64,000 bases of DNA from Doryteuthis pealeii (Eukaryota > Mollusca > Cephalopoda > Myopsida > Loliginidae): assembly GCA_023376005.1 (NCBI GenBank), contig CM042181.1, positions 26,512,694-26,576,693 on the forward strand, given 5' to 3'. The position numbers and the translations under genes are program-made. Every line of letters starts with the position of its first letter. Within the stretch, counting starts at the first letter, position 1. Below are positions 1 to 10,289 of this stretch, one piece after another. Below the pieces are notes generated by a model. That model saw nothing but the letters and a program-made list of their open reading frames with translations, was not told where the DNA came from and ran no database searches.

Positions 1-199
1 TTTGCGTTTTGTTTAATGGCATATAAACCTTTGTGGGTCATTTAATGCCAGAAAGGTTATTTTGGATTTTAGTCTTTAAAGTAGTGGTTTTATGGAGATA
101 TTCGGTTATGTTCTGTTATATCTTTTTGAAAATGTTGCTTTTTTTAGAAAATGCTTTCAGGGTTGTGAAAAAGAACACAAATATTTTATTTCCCTGAAT

Positions 200-540
200 A
201 TTTTTAGATGAGTCTTGATAATTAGTATGATTTGTATTATTCGGACTATTGTCCTCATCTTCATGAGGAAACCTTCACGGACTCGGCAACTTTCTTTTCG
301 AACTCGGGAACTTTCTTTTCGAACTCGGGAGTCATCATGAAACTTTAAACCTAACCCTTTATTCAATCCATGGTGGTATCTTCTTCTCATTCCGCTAACC
401 TTAGCTGGCGTACAGATATTAAGCTGTGTTAATCATTATACCTGAAGAAGGCCGGAGAGCATATCGACCGAAACATTGTACAGATAACAATGAAGATGAG
501 GACAATAGTCCGAATAATACAAATAATACTAAACAAATAT
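200..540. mobile_element. Palindromic element of the CTGAAGAAGG family, copy 1 (diverged)
   Basis: Left arm 216-290 and right arm 430-535 are inverted copies containing ATGAAGATGAGGACAATAG. Between them lies a 21-bp minisatellite of the type CTTTCTTTTCGAACTCGGGA. The right arm has C-T-G-A-A-G-A-A-G-G followed by a short hairpin and GAAAC, a hammerhead-like order. No coding capacity. Confidence 0.6.
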
Positions 541-604
541 TTGTTGTTGAACAATTGAAATATTTTGAACAAACACTCTTAAATACTTTCATGCACACTA
601 GGGT

Positions 605-835
605 TAGTCGATTTTTAAAAACTTTTTTTCAAATATCAAATTCCCCATCTATGTGAAAGTTGTGTGTTAGTATACGGAATACTAATACAAAAAAATGAGA
701 TCTTTTAGTTGCAAAATTGTTTGAGGAAATAGCATCAAAGATCGTCTACTAAAATGCACTAAAAATCCTCGTTTTCTAAAGGTTAAATTTTGCGAAAACG
801 AGGATTTTTAGTGAATTTTAATAGACAGATCTCCA
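605..835. mobile_element. Foldback element, truncated relative of 4094-4442
   Basis: It contains the left arm and centre (ATCCTCGTTTTC / GAAAACGAGGAT) but only the start of the right arm, ending near 830. Confidence 0.6.
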
Positions 836-842
836 GAATTGG

Positions 843-1874
843 AGCCTCACCACCGGATGTAGTTTAGTGTCATACTTAGAACCATTATAAAAAAAAAGAA
901 AAAAGAAAAAAGAAAAAAGAAAAATGAAAAGAATATCCATTTATGTATTCTATATTATCTTAAGTTAATATTGTTCGGCGACGGTTTTAGTTTTTTCTCG
1001 AGAATTATTATTCTTTAATCTCACGAGATCATAGATTTCTGCCTGGATTTAGGCTCAATGTATGAGGCAATTCCTCCAACCGTATATCATTAATATTGTC
1101 GTCCAGGGTAAGGGATGATACAATCTGCCATCAGTCTAGGCTGGTTGGTTATTTGATCTTCACTTCATTCTGCATAGAAGCTTGCTAATAATATACATTG
1201 TACGTCTATATTTTCACTTTTGTAGTCAACAGTTTTAACCATGTGTTAGCATCATCTGGGTTGAGGGGTTGAATTTGTATGCTTATTGATTAGGTTTACA
1301 TTAATATTTTTTGGTAAAATCTTATTTCACTCAAAAGGACAAAATCTTATCTATGCTGACATTTTCAAATAGATCTTTTATATTATTTATGTTAAAAAGA
1401 GTTTTATGATGAGAGCAAAAGGGACGCATTCTATAAAAAAAAGTGTGGCATCAGTCGCAAGAGTTGCCAATATGTAGCTGAAGACAAGGACGGAGTGCCA
1501 CTAGGACTCCAGCGCCTGATTTGGAATTTAGAATTGTCCTCCACCAAGACTGGTTGTCCACTAAAGCCATTGGTAATTTTTCATTAAAAAAAATTTGCAT
1601 ATGAACTTTTCATTTTTTGATTTGCATATGCATCACAACCAAATTTGCATATGCATCACATGACAAAATTAACACTTTTCCATCTCATTAGGCTTGCCAT
1701 ACAATTACAAGTGGCATTTTCAGAATAGCAGAATAAAATAGATTCAATCATTCGATTAATTAATGTCAGTTTGTTCTCCTTTATTAATCAAATTTAAAGG
1801 AGGAAATATTAGCTCATACAGACTTCCATACATATAGATATTACAAAAGTTCACACCGTGAAAAGAAAACTTAC
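843..1874. other. Non-coding stretch, no recognised feature
   Basis: Intron between exon A and the next exon, off the window. Apart from an AAAAAG tract (888-923) and AT-rich sequence I see no gene, repeat family or RNA. A short direct repeat of CAAATTTGCATATGCATCAC occurs near 1610-1660. Confidence 0.6.
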
Positions 1875-1997
1875 CTCGTATATTGTCGTGATTCCAGCAC
1901 TGATATCATTCTTGAGAGTGACTTGTCCTGAGTCGATTCCAACATTAAAATAACTCGGAGCAGACAACATTCCTCGAACTTCATACTTTATTTTACC
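1875..1997 (-). CDS. Cadherin exon A (first half of an EC repeat)
   Basis: 41 codons, phase 0. The minus strand shows an acceptor ending TTTTAG and a donor GTAAG. The product begins G-K-I-K-Y-E-V and contains A-P-S-Y-F-N-V, then S-G-Q-V-T-L-K, the usual first-half EC pattern (Y-x-V, F-x-V, S-G-x-V-T-L). It is the most 3' exon visible; the matching second half must lie left of the window. Confidence 0.85.
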
Positions 1998-2132
1998 CTA
2001 AAATAGAATAAAAATTACTTCATTATTTATGTTACGTATTTCATTAAACGGAAGATCTTTTGTTGGTTATTGGTTTTGGGTTTCCTTAAGAATTTGAGTC
2101 AATTGTGACGAAGGTAAAAAGCTTTTTCTGTG

Positions 2133-2820
2133 GGAACCTCACGTAGTGTAATGGTTAACAAGCTAGACCATTGTTAGGGAGTTCGATTCTCAGTAGGCAC
2201 CCCACACTTCTAGCATTGTGCCACATCTAAGCTTAATAATTAACTAAATAGTATTTGGGCAACTCATATGGTGTAATGGTTAGCAAACTAGATTAGCTCA
2301 CTGGGCGCCCCATATTTCTAGCCTTGTGTTGCATCTAAGCTTACGCTTAGTAAGTGAATGGGCACCTCACGTGGGGTAATGGTTAGCAAGCCCGCTTCGC
2401 AGACCATTGTTAGTGAGTTCGATTCTCATTGGGTGCCCCATACTTATCGCCTTTTTCCACTGTTAAGCTTAGTAAATAACTATATAGTATTTGGGCACAT
2501 CATGTGGTGTAATGGTTATCAAACTAGATTAGCAGACCATTGCTAGTGAATTCGATTATCACCGGGTGGCCCATATTTCTGACCTTGTGCCACTTCTAAG
2601 CTTACGCTTAGTAAATAAATGGGCACCTCACGCGGTGTAATGGTTAGCAAGCCCGCGTCACAGACCATTGTTAGTGAGTTCGATTCTCATTGGGTGCCCC
2701 ATACTTATCACCTTGTGCCACATCAAAGCTAAGCTTAGTAAATAACTATATAGTATAGCCACCTCATGTGGTGTAATGGCTATCAAACTAGATTAGCAGA
2801 CCATTGTTAGTGACTCTAGC
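2133..2820 (+). repeat. Tandem array of tRNA-like (SINE-derived) units
   Basis: Six units of about 110-140 bp begin near 2133, 2248, 2358, 2492, 2620 and 2758. Each has the pol III box A-like TGTAATGGTTAGCA, and most keep a box B-like GAGTTCGATTCTCA, followed by GGGTGCCCCATA, CTTGTGCCACATC and TAAGCTTAGTAAATAACT. Alternate units resemble each other most (TTAGCAAGCCCGC versus TATCAAACTAGATTAGC), so the array probably grew as a two-unit block. A single relative is at 21624-21740. Confidence 0.7.
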
Positions 2821-2889
2821 CCTACGTATTGCAAATTCGCTAGTATTCAATACGACTGTAATGCGTTTTGAGAGACTTAACAACCGTAC

Positions 2890-3072
2890 CTGAAGGTCAT
2901 CATCCCTGGCTTGAACGGTATAAATGTTGCGGTTGATAGTTTCATTATACAATATTGTTGTTGAATAAGGTACATTAATGAATACAGGCACTTTATCTTT
3001 TTCAATCCAAACTTGGACAGTGGTCGTTGCTGTTTTCTCTGGTATAGACTGGTCAGTCACTTGAACATCGAA
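2890..3072 (-). CDS. Cadherin exon B (second half of an EC repeat)
   Basis: 61 codons, phase 0, acceptor TTTTACAG and donor GTACGG. The product starts F-D-V-Q-V-T-D, has V-P-V-F at the position of the P-x-F that opens the next EC strand, and ends A-R-D-D-D-L-Q, the D-x-D calcium-site motif. The linker is E-K-D-K-V-P-V-F rather than D-x-N-D-N. It pairs with exon C upstream to make one EC repeat. Confidence 0.9.
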
Positions 3073-3379
3073 CTGTAAAAGAAAGATAAAGAAACAATTT
3101 TAGATATGTGAAAACAAGGTTTAATTTATTATTTAGAAATGCAAAAAGATTTTCTAGTAGAGTAAAAACGAAATTTTTACTACTGATTCGGGTTATTTTG
3201 TTTAATGGCATCTCAACCCTTGTGGGCTATTTAATACCAAATCTTGTTTTTATTTGTAAATGTTTTTAATCGAATAGTTTGTAGGTAAATATTGTTTTGG
3301 TCTTATAAACTGGTAGAAATAATTTTCATTTACTTCATGTGTATAAATAAATCATCATCATCATCATGTCGTGCAAGTA

Positions 3380-3770
3380 GCACGGATATCCATGACAATC
3401 TCTCGCCAACCTTCCCTATCATTAATTGCCCCTGGGAGGTCTTCTGCGCAGCAACCAGCATCCTCACATAGTTGGTCAATGTAGGTCCTTGCTTTGCAGC
3501 CTATTGATCTCGATATCGAGCCGCTCAGCTTTTGTGCGGCACATGTCTCACCAAACCTGTTTGCTGGAGGCCAGATCTTTCAGACCTGAATTGGCACATT
3601 TCTTCAGGGTTATCTTCATGTGGTCTTTGAACCGCTTTCGTTGCCTCCTGTCCTTTGTGCATTCTGCGAGTTCACCATAAAGAACTTTACGAAGGAGTCT
3701 GTCTACAGGCATGCGGATGGTGTGACAATTCTTAACGCAATTAATAGGATACCTGTCAATTATACAACAT
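3380..3770 (-). pseudogene. LINE reverse transcriptase ORF2, C-terminal fragment
   Basis: Minus frame gives M-P-V-D-R-L-L-R-K-V-L-Y-G-E-L and R-F-K-D-H-M-K, then R-E-G-W-R-E-I-V, phrases typical of the C-terminal end of animal LINE ORF2 proteins. Stop codons and frame changes are present. It ends in an ATG/GAT-repeat tail (3352-3368). Confidence 0.65.
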
Positions 3771-3886
3771 ATTAACCATGTGTCACATCCTGCTTTGCGT
3801 AGGGTATGACTCTAGGTTGGGAAAAATAATCTAAAAGAATCTGAATCTCATCTTTTGGGATAAAAAAAAACAAGCTTATAGTATAG

Positions 3887-4618
3887 GGTGTCCATAAAGT
3901 CTCTTTCCAACTTTAAAAATGATTACAAAAACAAATGAACCGACAAATGTGTGGAAATTCTTCCAAAATGAGAAGTAGATATTGAAGTTTATTTGCCTCA
4001 TTTAATACACCTCTACATGGGGCACCATTGTTTCCACAAAGCATATTATAACGGTACACAATTTCTTGCCATGCCCACTGTGGTATTAGGGCAGGTCGAT
4101 TTTTCACTTGTTTAAAATATCAAATTGTCCATCTATGCGAAAGCTGTGTATTAGTATACTGAATACTGATACCAAAAATTAGATCTTTTACTTGCACCAT
4201 TGTTTGAGGAAATAGTATCAAAATTCATCTACTAAAATGCATTAAAAATCCTCATTTTCTAAAGGCTAAATTTTGTAAAACGAGGATTTTTAGTGCATTT
4301 TAGTAGACAATCGTTGATGCTATTTCCTCAAACAATGGTGCAACTAAAATATCTGATTTTTGGTATCAATGTTCAGTATACTAACACGCAACTTTCACAT
4401 GAATGGGCAATTTGATATTTAAAAAAAGTGAAAAATCGACCTACACTACTGTAGCATATCCTCCTAAATGGTCGCAATGGCATCAGTGATTTTTTGGTTT
4501 AGTTAAGTGATGTCCTGTATCTTTGTTCAATACACGATATCTTTAGCATCTCCAAACAGAAAGAAGTTCAAGGAATTAATATCCGGTAAATACTGTAAAG
4601 ACACTTTATAGACACCCT
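3887..4618 (-). pseudogene. Mariner-like transposase remnant with inverted ends
   Basis: The ends AGGGTGTCCATAAAGTC and its complement ACTTTATAGACACCCT face each other. The minus frame gives L-N-F-F-L-F-G-D, L-N-Q-K-I-T-D-A-I-A-T-I and E-D-M-L-Q, then after an insertion W-A-W-Q-E-I-V-Y-R and N-N-G-A-P. These are typical of the C-terminal third of mariner-family transposases. The rest is deleted, stops are present and a foldback element (4094-4442) has landed inside. Confidence 0.65.
4094..4442. mobile_element. Foldback element, full copy (inside mariner remnant)
   Basis: About 349 bp, nearly all palindromic. The ends are AGGTCGATTTTTCAC and its complement; the centre is AAAATCCTCATTTTCTAAAG ... 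CGAGGATTTTTAG. A shorter relative lies at 605-835 with the same ATCAAATT, GTATACTGAATACTGATA-like and centre parts. Confidence 0.7.
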
Positions 4619-4644
4619 GTATTTGCATTGGAAAAAGAACTTAC

Positions 4645-4776
4645 CCTTAGAGGATTAGAAATAAGATTTCCTGAAGCCAGAAATCTTTTTGTTAAACTGA
4701 TCAGTCCACTGGCTTGTCCGACATAAAAGTAATCTGTGACCGATGGTTTGGGAATGATTGAATATCGGAGAACATC
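4645..4776 (-). CDS. Cadherin exon C (first half of an EC repeat)
   Basis: 44 codons, phase 0, acceptor TTTTAG, donor GTAAG. It contains V-L-R-Y-S-I-I, D-Y-F-Y-V and S-G-L-I-S-L-T-K, which is the first-half EC pattern. It is recognisable only by comparison with the other half-repeat exons because no long open frame surrounds it. Confidence 0.85.
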
Positions 4777-4973
4777 CTAAAATTAAAATAAATTAAATAA
4801 ATTATCGAATGTCAACATTCAAATTATCAGTGATAGAAAGTCAGAAGTAATACATTTCAAACAGTAATTATAAAGTAAAATCATAATTAGCACATTATGT
4901 AACATAATTACATAGTTTCAATGATTCCTACCTAATACTAATATGGTTCCAATTTAATAATTTAATAATAATA

Positions 4974-5420
4974 ATGATAATAATAACAATAATAATAACA
5001 ACAATGATAATTATAATAATAATAATACCAGACCTAGTGTTAATTAACAACAAGAAAAGAACTTGTCATTTCGTGGATTTTGCAGTTACGATCGATCACC
5101 GAGTGAAAGTGAAAGAAAGCGAAAAGATAGACAAATACTTGAACTTTGCCAGAGAACTGAAAAAACTGTGGAACATGCAGGTAAAAAGTCGTACCAATTG
5201 TAATTTGAGTACTTGGAACTGTTTCCAAGGGTTTGGAAAAGAGTTTGGAGGGAATTGGAAATCAGAGGAAGAATCGAGACCATACAAACAATAGCAGTGT
5301 TAAGATCGGCTAAGATACTTAAAATCCTGGAGACCTGAGAAAAATTGCTGTCACTCAGCCTCATCTGAACCGCTGGCTAAGGCGAGTATGAAAAACTCAT
5401 GGAAGGGATAATAATAATAA
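4974..5420 (+). pseudogene. LINE 3' end fragment with AAT-repeat tail
   Basis: The translation has P-D-L-V-L-I-N-N-K-K-R-T-C and D-F-A-V, E-S-E-K-I-D-K-Y, and L-K-K-L-W, matching the C-terminal region seen in many animal LINE polyproteins (I/D-V-A-V-P... E-K-x-x-K-Y). It ends in ATAATAATAATAA. A second partial copy follows at 5455-5650 with the same CCTGGAGAC, TGCTGTCACTCAG order. Confidence 0.6.
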
Positions 5421-6463
5421 TCTGTGGACCATGAGTGTGACGTTGATACCAATTAGTTTGCCCCAATAGATTTGGAATTGGATGAAATACAAATCAGAGG
5501 AAGATTAAAGACCATTCAGACCACAGCATTCTTAAGGTCGGCTAGAATACTCAGGAGAGTCCTGGAGACTTGAGGAGACTTGCTGTCACTCAGACTCCAA
5601 TGAAAGACCACCAGCTAACGCGGGTGTGAAAACATCTCAAGTAGTGAAATAATGATAATTTGTTTGCATACAGTATATTATGGTATTAAATTTTTGTTTT
5701 TTGCATACACTATCATATGGTATCAAATATTAGTCCAGTTGGTTTCCGTATTAACACAGGCTTTAATATTTTTAAAAATATTTTGCTTCGACGATGTTTA
5801 GATTTAGTCTCCAAGTTTAGTTTAGATGATATGATGAAAATTCTCAAGAATTTAGCAATCTCTTAAATAATTCAAGCAATCTCTTGAACTACAATCTTCA
5901 CTCTTTTCAGTACGTAATTTACTCTTACTAGCAAAGTAAAAAAAAAAACCCTCCGGGCGATGTAAAAATAGATTTTTGAAACATATTGCCTGAGGGGTGG
6001 GAGTAAAAAAACTCAATGTCAGCGAGTTTGTACCCTAAGTAAGTAAAATCATCAAATTCATTAAAGGATTAAAAAATAAAACAATTTGAAATGTAAACTT
6101 TAAATATATATTAAAATAAAACAAACTATATATAGATATATAATACCAGTCATGCATTTATTAAAACTTGTTTTAAAAAACCCAATGAGGACTGTCTAAT
6201 GTTGCATGTTCAAATTTTGAGTGTATTCATTCTATGATATGACGATTTTGGGTAATGTGACGTAAGCTGTGACGTAGTTTTTGTTACAGACAAAAACCGG
6301 AAGCGAATCTCCATATAGATTTGCACATCAGAGAAAAGAGAGTTTTTATAAACTTATAGGTTTGAATTTATTCTGCTCATTGAGTTCTCAAAATGACACC
6401 AGAAATCATACCTTACAATAAAGATGATTGAATATAAAAAAAGATGTATATCAAAATACATTG

Positions 6464-7330
6464 GAGGTGCATGAAGTAATGGTTACCGTCGTAGAAAATG
6501 GTATCGGTGAACGGGGTTCAAATCCGGAACGAGGCTGTTTGCATTTCACAACGTGCTAATATCGTTGGTGTAGAATAATCACATTAGTTCCAATTACCGT
6601 CGAATTGATAAGACGAGGCGGCAAGATAGATTCGTATTCAGTTACGAATACTTGCTGCCTTGTCTTACCAATTCGACGGTAATTGGAACTCATATGATTA
6701 TTCTACACCCCCCTTCCTCTCCTAACATTGCGCGAGTGTATTGGCCTTTGAAGAGAAATTAGTTCCTTTCGGCCAGTCCGATTAAAGGTGAGCAATCTTG
6801 ACAATGCACGGGGTATTTTTCGTCTGCATTGGTTTAGGGGGCGGAATGACATTGGGTGAGGCCAGGTCCCTAGTGATGAAGTGTGGGGTGTTAGAGTTAG
6901 AGCCAATGGGATCAAGCATATCACTAGGCCTCGGTGTGGGTTTGGGTTTTGTGATCAGCTTTTTTTTTTGAGGGGACTAAATTTTTCTCTGAGAGTCCCA
7001 TGTGCCGTAGATGTTTCAACCCACCGAGGCATATAGTTGCACCACTGTCAGAATAGATTTTGAGATTGGTAGGACAAGCGGCAGTACGAATCTATCTTGC
7101 TGCCTTGTCTTACCAATTCGACGGTAATTCGAACTTATATGATTATTCTACAGTTGGAAAAATGTATAAATCCAACTATTCTCCCTGTAGCTATGGGTAA
7201 ATAAGTAAGACAGACTGGGCTTTCTTTTATCTTGATTAGCCAATCAACCTAGTAGAAGGAAAACTTTGAATTCAAACCTGTTAAGCTTCGCTTAAAAAAT
7301 TGACTGTGTCACAGCTTATTCATACAGAGG
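6464..7330 (+). mobile_element. tRNA-derived SINE family S1, copy split by a MITE
   Basis: The 5' part (6464-6568) has GAAGTAATGGTTACC and GGGGTTCAAATCC; the 3' part (7153-7330) has ATTCTCCCTGTAGC, CAGACTGGGC and TTAAGCTTCGCTT. The 584-bp inserted MITE lies between. Confidence 0.65.
6569..7152. mobile_element. MITE with 12-bp perfect ends and GTTGG target duplication
   Basis: It starts TGTAGAATAATC and ends GATTATTCTACA, with GTTGG on both sides (6564-6568 and 7153-7157). The longer inverted ends include AATTACCGTCGAATTG and reach about 68 bp. An internal second copy of the end (6637-6707) makes a hairpin. No transposase frame, so it is non-autonomous. Confidence 0.75.
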
Positions 7331-7597
7331 TTAGTTGGGTGTTTTGTTTTACGGCATATCAACCCTTTTCGGGTCATTTAATGCTGAATCCAGTCATTTT
7401 GATATCAGGTGACTTACAGTACTTGCTGTTGCTTAAATGGTCACCCATCTAAGTATTGAACATGCTTATTGGTGCTTAACTTCGCTGATCTAGCGGGAAC
7501 CGGTACTTTTAACATGACTTGACCGTAAGCCTATACGTGCGGAGGGTTTGGTAAATATATATTAAGATACAAATAATTTGGGTTAAATTCTACTTAC

Positions 7598-7786
7598 CTG
7601 TGTATCGTCATCACGTGCGATCAGTTGAACCACAGAAGTTCCAAGCATACTGTCTTCAGATAATGATGTATTGTATAAAGTTTTCGAAAAGTATGGTGCA
7701 TTTAGATTCCTGACGATGGAAATGACGACAGACGCAGTTGCTGTTTGAATGGCACCGGAAAAGTCCTTGGAGGCTTTAACAGTCAA
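7598..7786 (-). CDS. Cadherin exon D (second half of an EC repeat)
   Basis: 63 codons, phase 0, acceptor CCAG, donor GTAAGTA. It begins L-T-V-K-A-S-K-D-F-S-G, has the linker V-R-N-L-N-A-P-Y-F and ends A-R-D-D-D-T-Q. The calcium-site D-D-D is kept while the D-x-N-D-N linker is replaced by V-R-N. Confidence 0.9.
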
Positions 7787-7850
7787 CTGGAAAACAAAAA
7801 AGATAATCACTTATAAAAATGAACTATTCTTCCTATTAACAGTTTGACCC

Positions 7851-8110
7851 GTTTCGTTTGGTTCATGGCATATCAACCTCGGTGGGTCATTTAATGCCGA
7901 AAAAAAATTGAAATAGATTTATTCTTAATGGATACTCAATTTTTTTTGTTATAAACCCATTTTTCTATTTAACACATGAATGGGATCCTAACAGGTACTG
8001 CCACTCCGGGTCAGAGTGGACCGGGAGCAATGGTGATGAAGGGGTGCTCCACATTCCTCAAACCTCCAGAACTGGAACCTCACCATCAGATAGAGTTTAA
8101 CGTCATTCCC
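7851..8110 (+). repeat. Interspersed repeat R1 (ATATCAACC family)
   Basis: It begins with GGCATATCAACC, GTGGGTCATTTAATGCC, followed by TTTCTATTTAACACATGA, ACTGCCACTCCGGGTCAGAG, GAGCAATGGTGATGAAGG and CATCAGATAGAGTTTAACG. The closest relative is 11213-11470. Head-only copies occur near 1, 3190, 7333, 10748, 34690 and 40240; longer diverged ones at 32865-33130 and 37785-38010. Origin unknown. Confidence 0.6.
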
Positions 8111-8115
8111 AGGAA

Positions 8116-8402
8116 ATAGTTTGACTCGTATTATCTGCGTTATTAGGACTATTGTCCTCATCTTCATTGTTATCTGTACAACATTTCGGCCGATATGCCC
8201 TCCGGCCTTCTTCAAGTATTTCTTCTCGGACTCGGAAACTTTCTTTTCGGACTCGGAAACTTTCTTGTCGTAACCGGGTTCCCGAGTCCGACAAGAAAAA
8301 CCTGAAGAAGGCCGGAGGGCATATCGACCGAAACGTTGTACAGATAACAATGAAGATGAGGACAATAGTCCGAATAACGCAGATAATACCAATCATCAAG
8401 CC
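8116..8402. mobile_element. Palindromic element of the CTGAAGAAGG family, copy 2
   Basis: Two arms of about 100 bp in opposite orientation flank a short minisatellite (8222-8290) built of ACTCGGAAACTTTCTTTTCG-like units. The left-arm hairpin after GAAGAAGG pairs GGCCG with CGGCC perfectly; the right arm has GGCCG/CGACC with one mismatch. This is the cleanest full-length member. A solo arm is at 8775-8890, where the same stem is GACCG/CGGTT. Confidence 0.65.
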
Positions 8403-8774
8403 TTATCTCAAACATTCAGAGAAATAGTCTGACTCGTATTTTACACTTGAAATTACTTGGATGTGTGATAGAGAGTAAGTAGCCGTACAACACAAATAAA
8501 ACAAAATTGAATTTGATATAATCAGAAGATAACAATAAATGAATTAAATGGGAAAGCTGAATATTCATTTTTCTTAAGTGAAAATAAATTCGTTTTATTT
8601 TTTATTATCCCCGACCCCCCAAAATGGTGAAGATCGATTACAACTTTGTCCCAGCGGAAACGGATTATCAAAAGCAAATCAATTTCTTATTGAAAAAAAA
8701 AGAACACAGGTAATTAAACTAATCAGATTGAAATTCCAGAGTTCGTAGAGAAGCTTCTCGAGTTTGACAAAAAA

Positions 8775-8890
8775 TAACCAAAGCAGACCGGAGGACACAT
8801 CGGTTGAAACGTTGTACAGATAGCAATAAAGATGAGGACAATATTCCGAATAATCCAAATAATACAAATTATCAAGCCTCATCTAAAAAA
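8775..8890 (+). repeat. Solo arm of the CTGAAGAAGG palindromic family
   Basis: It matches the right arm at 8305-8402 (AGATGAGGACAATA and TCCGAATAATCC segments). The hairpin stem has changed on both sides relative to other copies but still pairs. Confidence 0.6.
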
Positions 8891-9243
8891 TTCAGAGAAA
8901 TTGTCGGTTCATGTGTACAACTTTTAAATCACACATTGCAGTACAACGTGTCAGCATACCAACGTGTCACGATACTACTAAACACAGGGGGTACCTACCA
9001 TAGATTGAACTAATATACATGTTGAAAATTAGTACAAATTAAAATATTGCAAAAACTTTGCAAAACAGTTTTTTTCTGTCCTAGTAAATTGACACCCCTC
9101 AAAGAACAACCCCCCCAAAAAAAAACAAAAAAAAAAACAAAAAAACAAAAACAAAAACAAACGAAAACACAAAAAACAAACAAACAAAAAAAAACAAAAA
9201 CAAAAACAAACAAAATAGATACATAAGAAAAGAAATAACTTAC

Positions 9244-9372
9244 ATAATATTTAGTCGGTTTCATGTTGTCATTCTTTAAATTCTTCATTAGAAAAATACT
9301 TCCGAAAGTTTGACTAATTTGGAAGAATTCTTCGGCTCGATTAACACCAGTCATGCTGTACGTAATACCCGG
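9244..9372 (-). CDS. Cadherin exon E (first half of an EC repeat)
   Basis: 43 codons, phase 0, acceptor TTTTAG, donor GTAAGT. It starts P-G-I-T-Y-S-M-T-G-V and contains E-E-F-F-Q-I, then G-S-I-F-L-M-K and a final K-Y-Y. A poly-A/C-rich tract (9115-9215) lies just downstream in the intron. Confidence 0.85.
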
Positions 9373-9506
9373 CTAAAAAGAAACAACAGAATTTATTTCA
9401 TTTATTTCTTACAAGGGGGGAGGGGTGAAATTAAAATAAGTTTGTTTCTTGCCAATTATCAACTGTTAATTATCAATACTATTCGAAAACATGTGCGCAT
9501 TACAGA

Positions 9507-9542
<36 letters not shown>

Positions 9543-9674
9543 CATATACACCAGCTCTCTTACTCTATTTTATTGTTTGACTGCTAACCATGTTCTTTTC
9601 TTAGTTAAGCGTAGGGTAGGGTCATGATGAAATCATTTGGATTGAAACCATGGTAGGCCCTTAACTTTTTCCTC

Positions 9675-9675
<1 letters not shown>

Positions 9676-9713
<38 letters not shown>

Positions 9714-9821
9714 CATCACCTCTTTTGAGTTTTTCACATCAGCGTTAGCTGATGGTTATTATTATTATTATTATTATTATCATCACCTCTTTTGAGTTTT
9801 TCACATCAGCGTTAGCTGATG

Positions 9822-9862
<41 letters not shown>
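9676..9862 (-). repeat. Tandem LINE 3' tail with TAA arrays
   Basis: A segment of about 45 bp (minus: CAGCTAACGCTGATG, GAAAAACTC) occurs twice, each followed by a long AAT array. It corresponds to the 3' terminus of the LINE at 5340-5420 and 5590-5650. Confidence 0.55.
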
Positions 9863-9949
9863 ATTATTACACTATGTTTTAAATATATTGAGTACTTTTG
9901 TATTATTTATTGATGCCACTGCAACGGAAAAGTTAAGGGCGCAATTGGA

Positions 9950-9953
<4 letters not shown>

Positions 9954-10016
<63 letters not shown>

Positions 10017-10034
10017 CGTGCGCGCGTGTGTGTG
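9954..10034 (+). repeat. Compound TA/TG microsatellite
   Basis: A TA run of over 40 bp passes directly into a TG run and CGCGCG. Similar compound arrays are at 15040-15125, 20861-20925 and 13681-13740. Confidence 0.95.
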
Positions 10035-10089
10035 ATTAAATTATATCTTTTTAATCAAATCTATTTTAAAAGAAAAAAGGTTTACTTAC

Positions 10090-10266
10090 GCCTGGTTGGG
10101 CGACAACAGAGAGGATATTTTGCATCAACGGATGATTCTCATTGATTTGAGCTGCATAAGAAGGAATATCAAATTTCAAGATGCCGCTATTTCGGAGAAT
10201 AATTATCGTAACACTGATTCTTGCTTGTAATGGAGGGCTGCCTTTATCTTCAGCTATCACGTTCAT
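10090..10266 (-). CDS. Cadherin exon F (second half of an EC repeat)
   Basis: 59 codons, phase 0, acceptor TTTCCAG, donor GTAAGTAAA. It starts M-N-V-I-A-E-D-K-G-S-P-P-L, has the linker I-L-R-N-S-G-I-L-K-F, then I-N-E-N-H. It ends V-V-A-Q-P-G, so the D-x-D found in most sister exons is lost here. The initial Met is internal, not a translation start. Confidence 0.9.
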
Positions 10267-10289
10267 CTGGAAATTAACACAAGGAAATT

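Noticed and set aside
9819..10145. Open frames rich in Ile-Tyr or Thr-His (also at 13394-13886, 14619-15176 5' part, 20836-21107, 46790-46978)
   Set aside because: They read through TA and TG microsatellites; only the part of 14619-15176 that coincides with exon H is real coding sequence.
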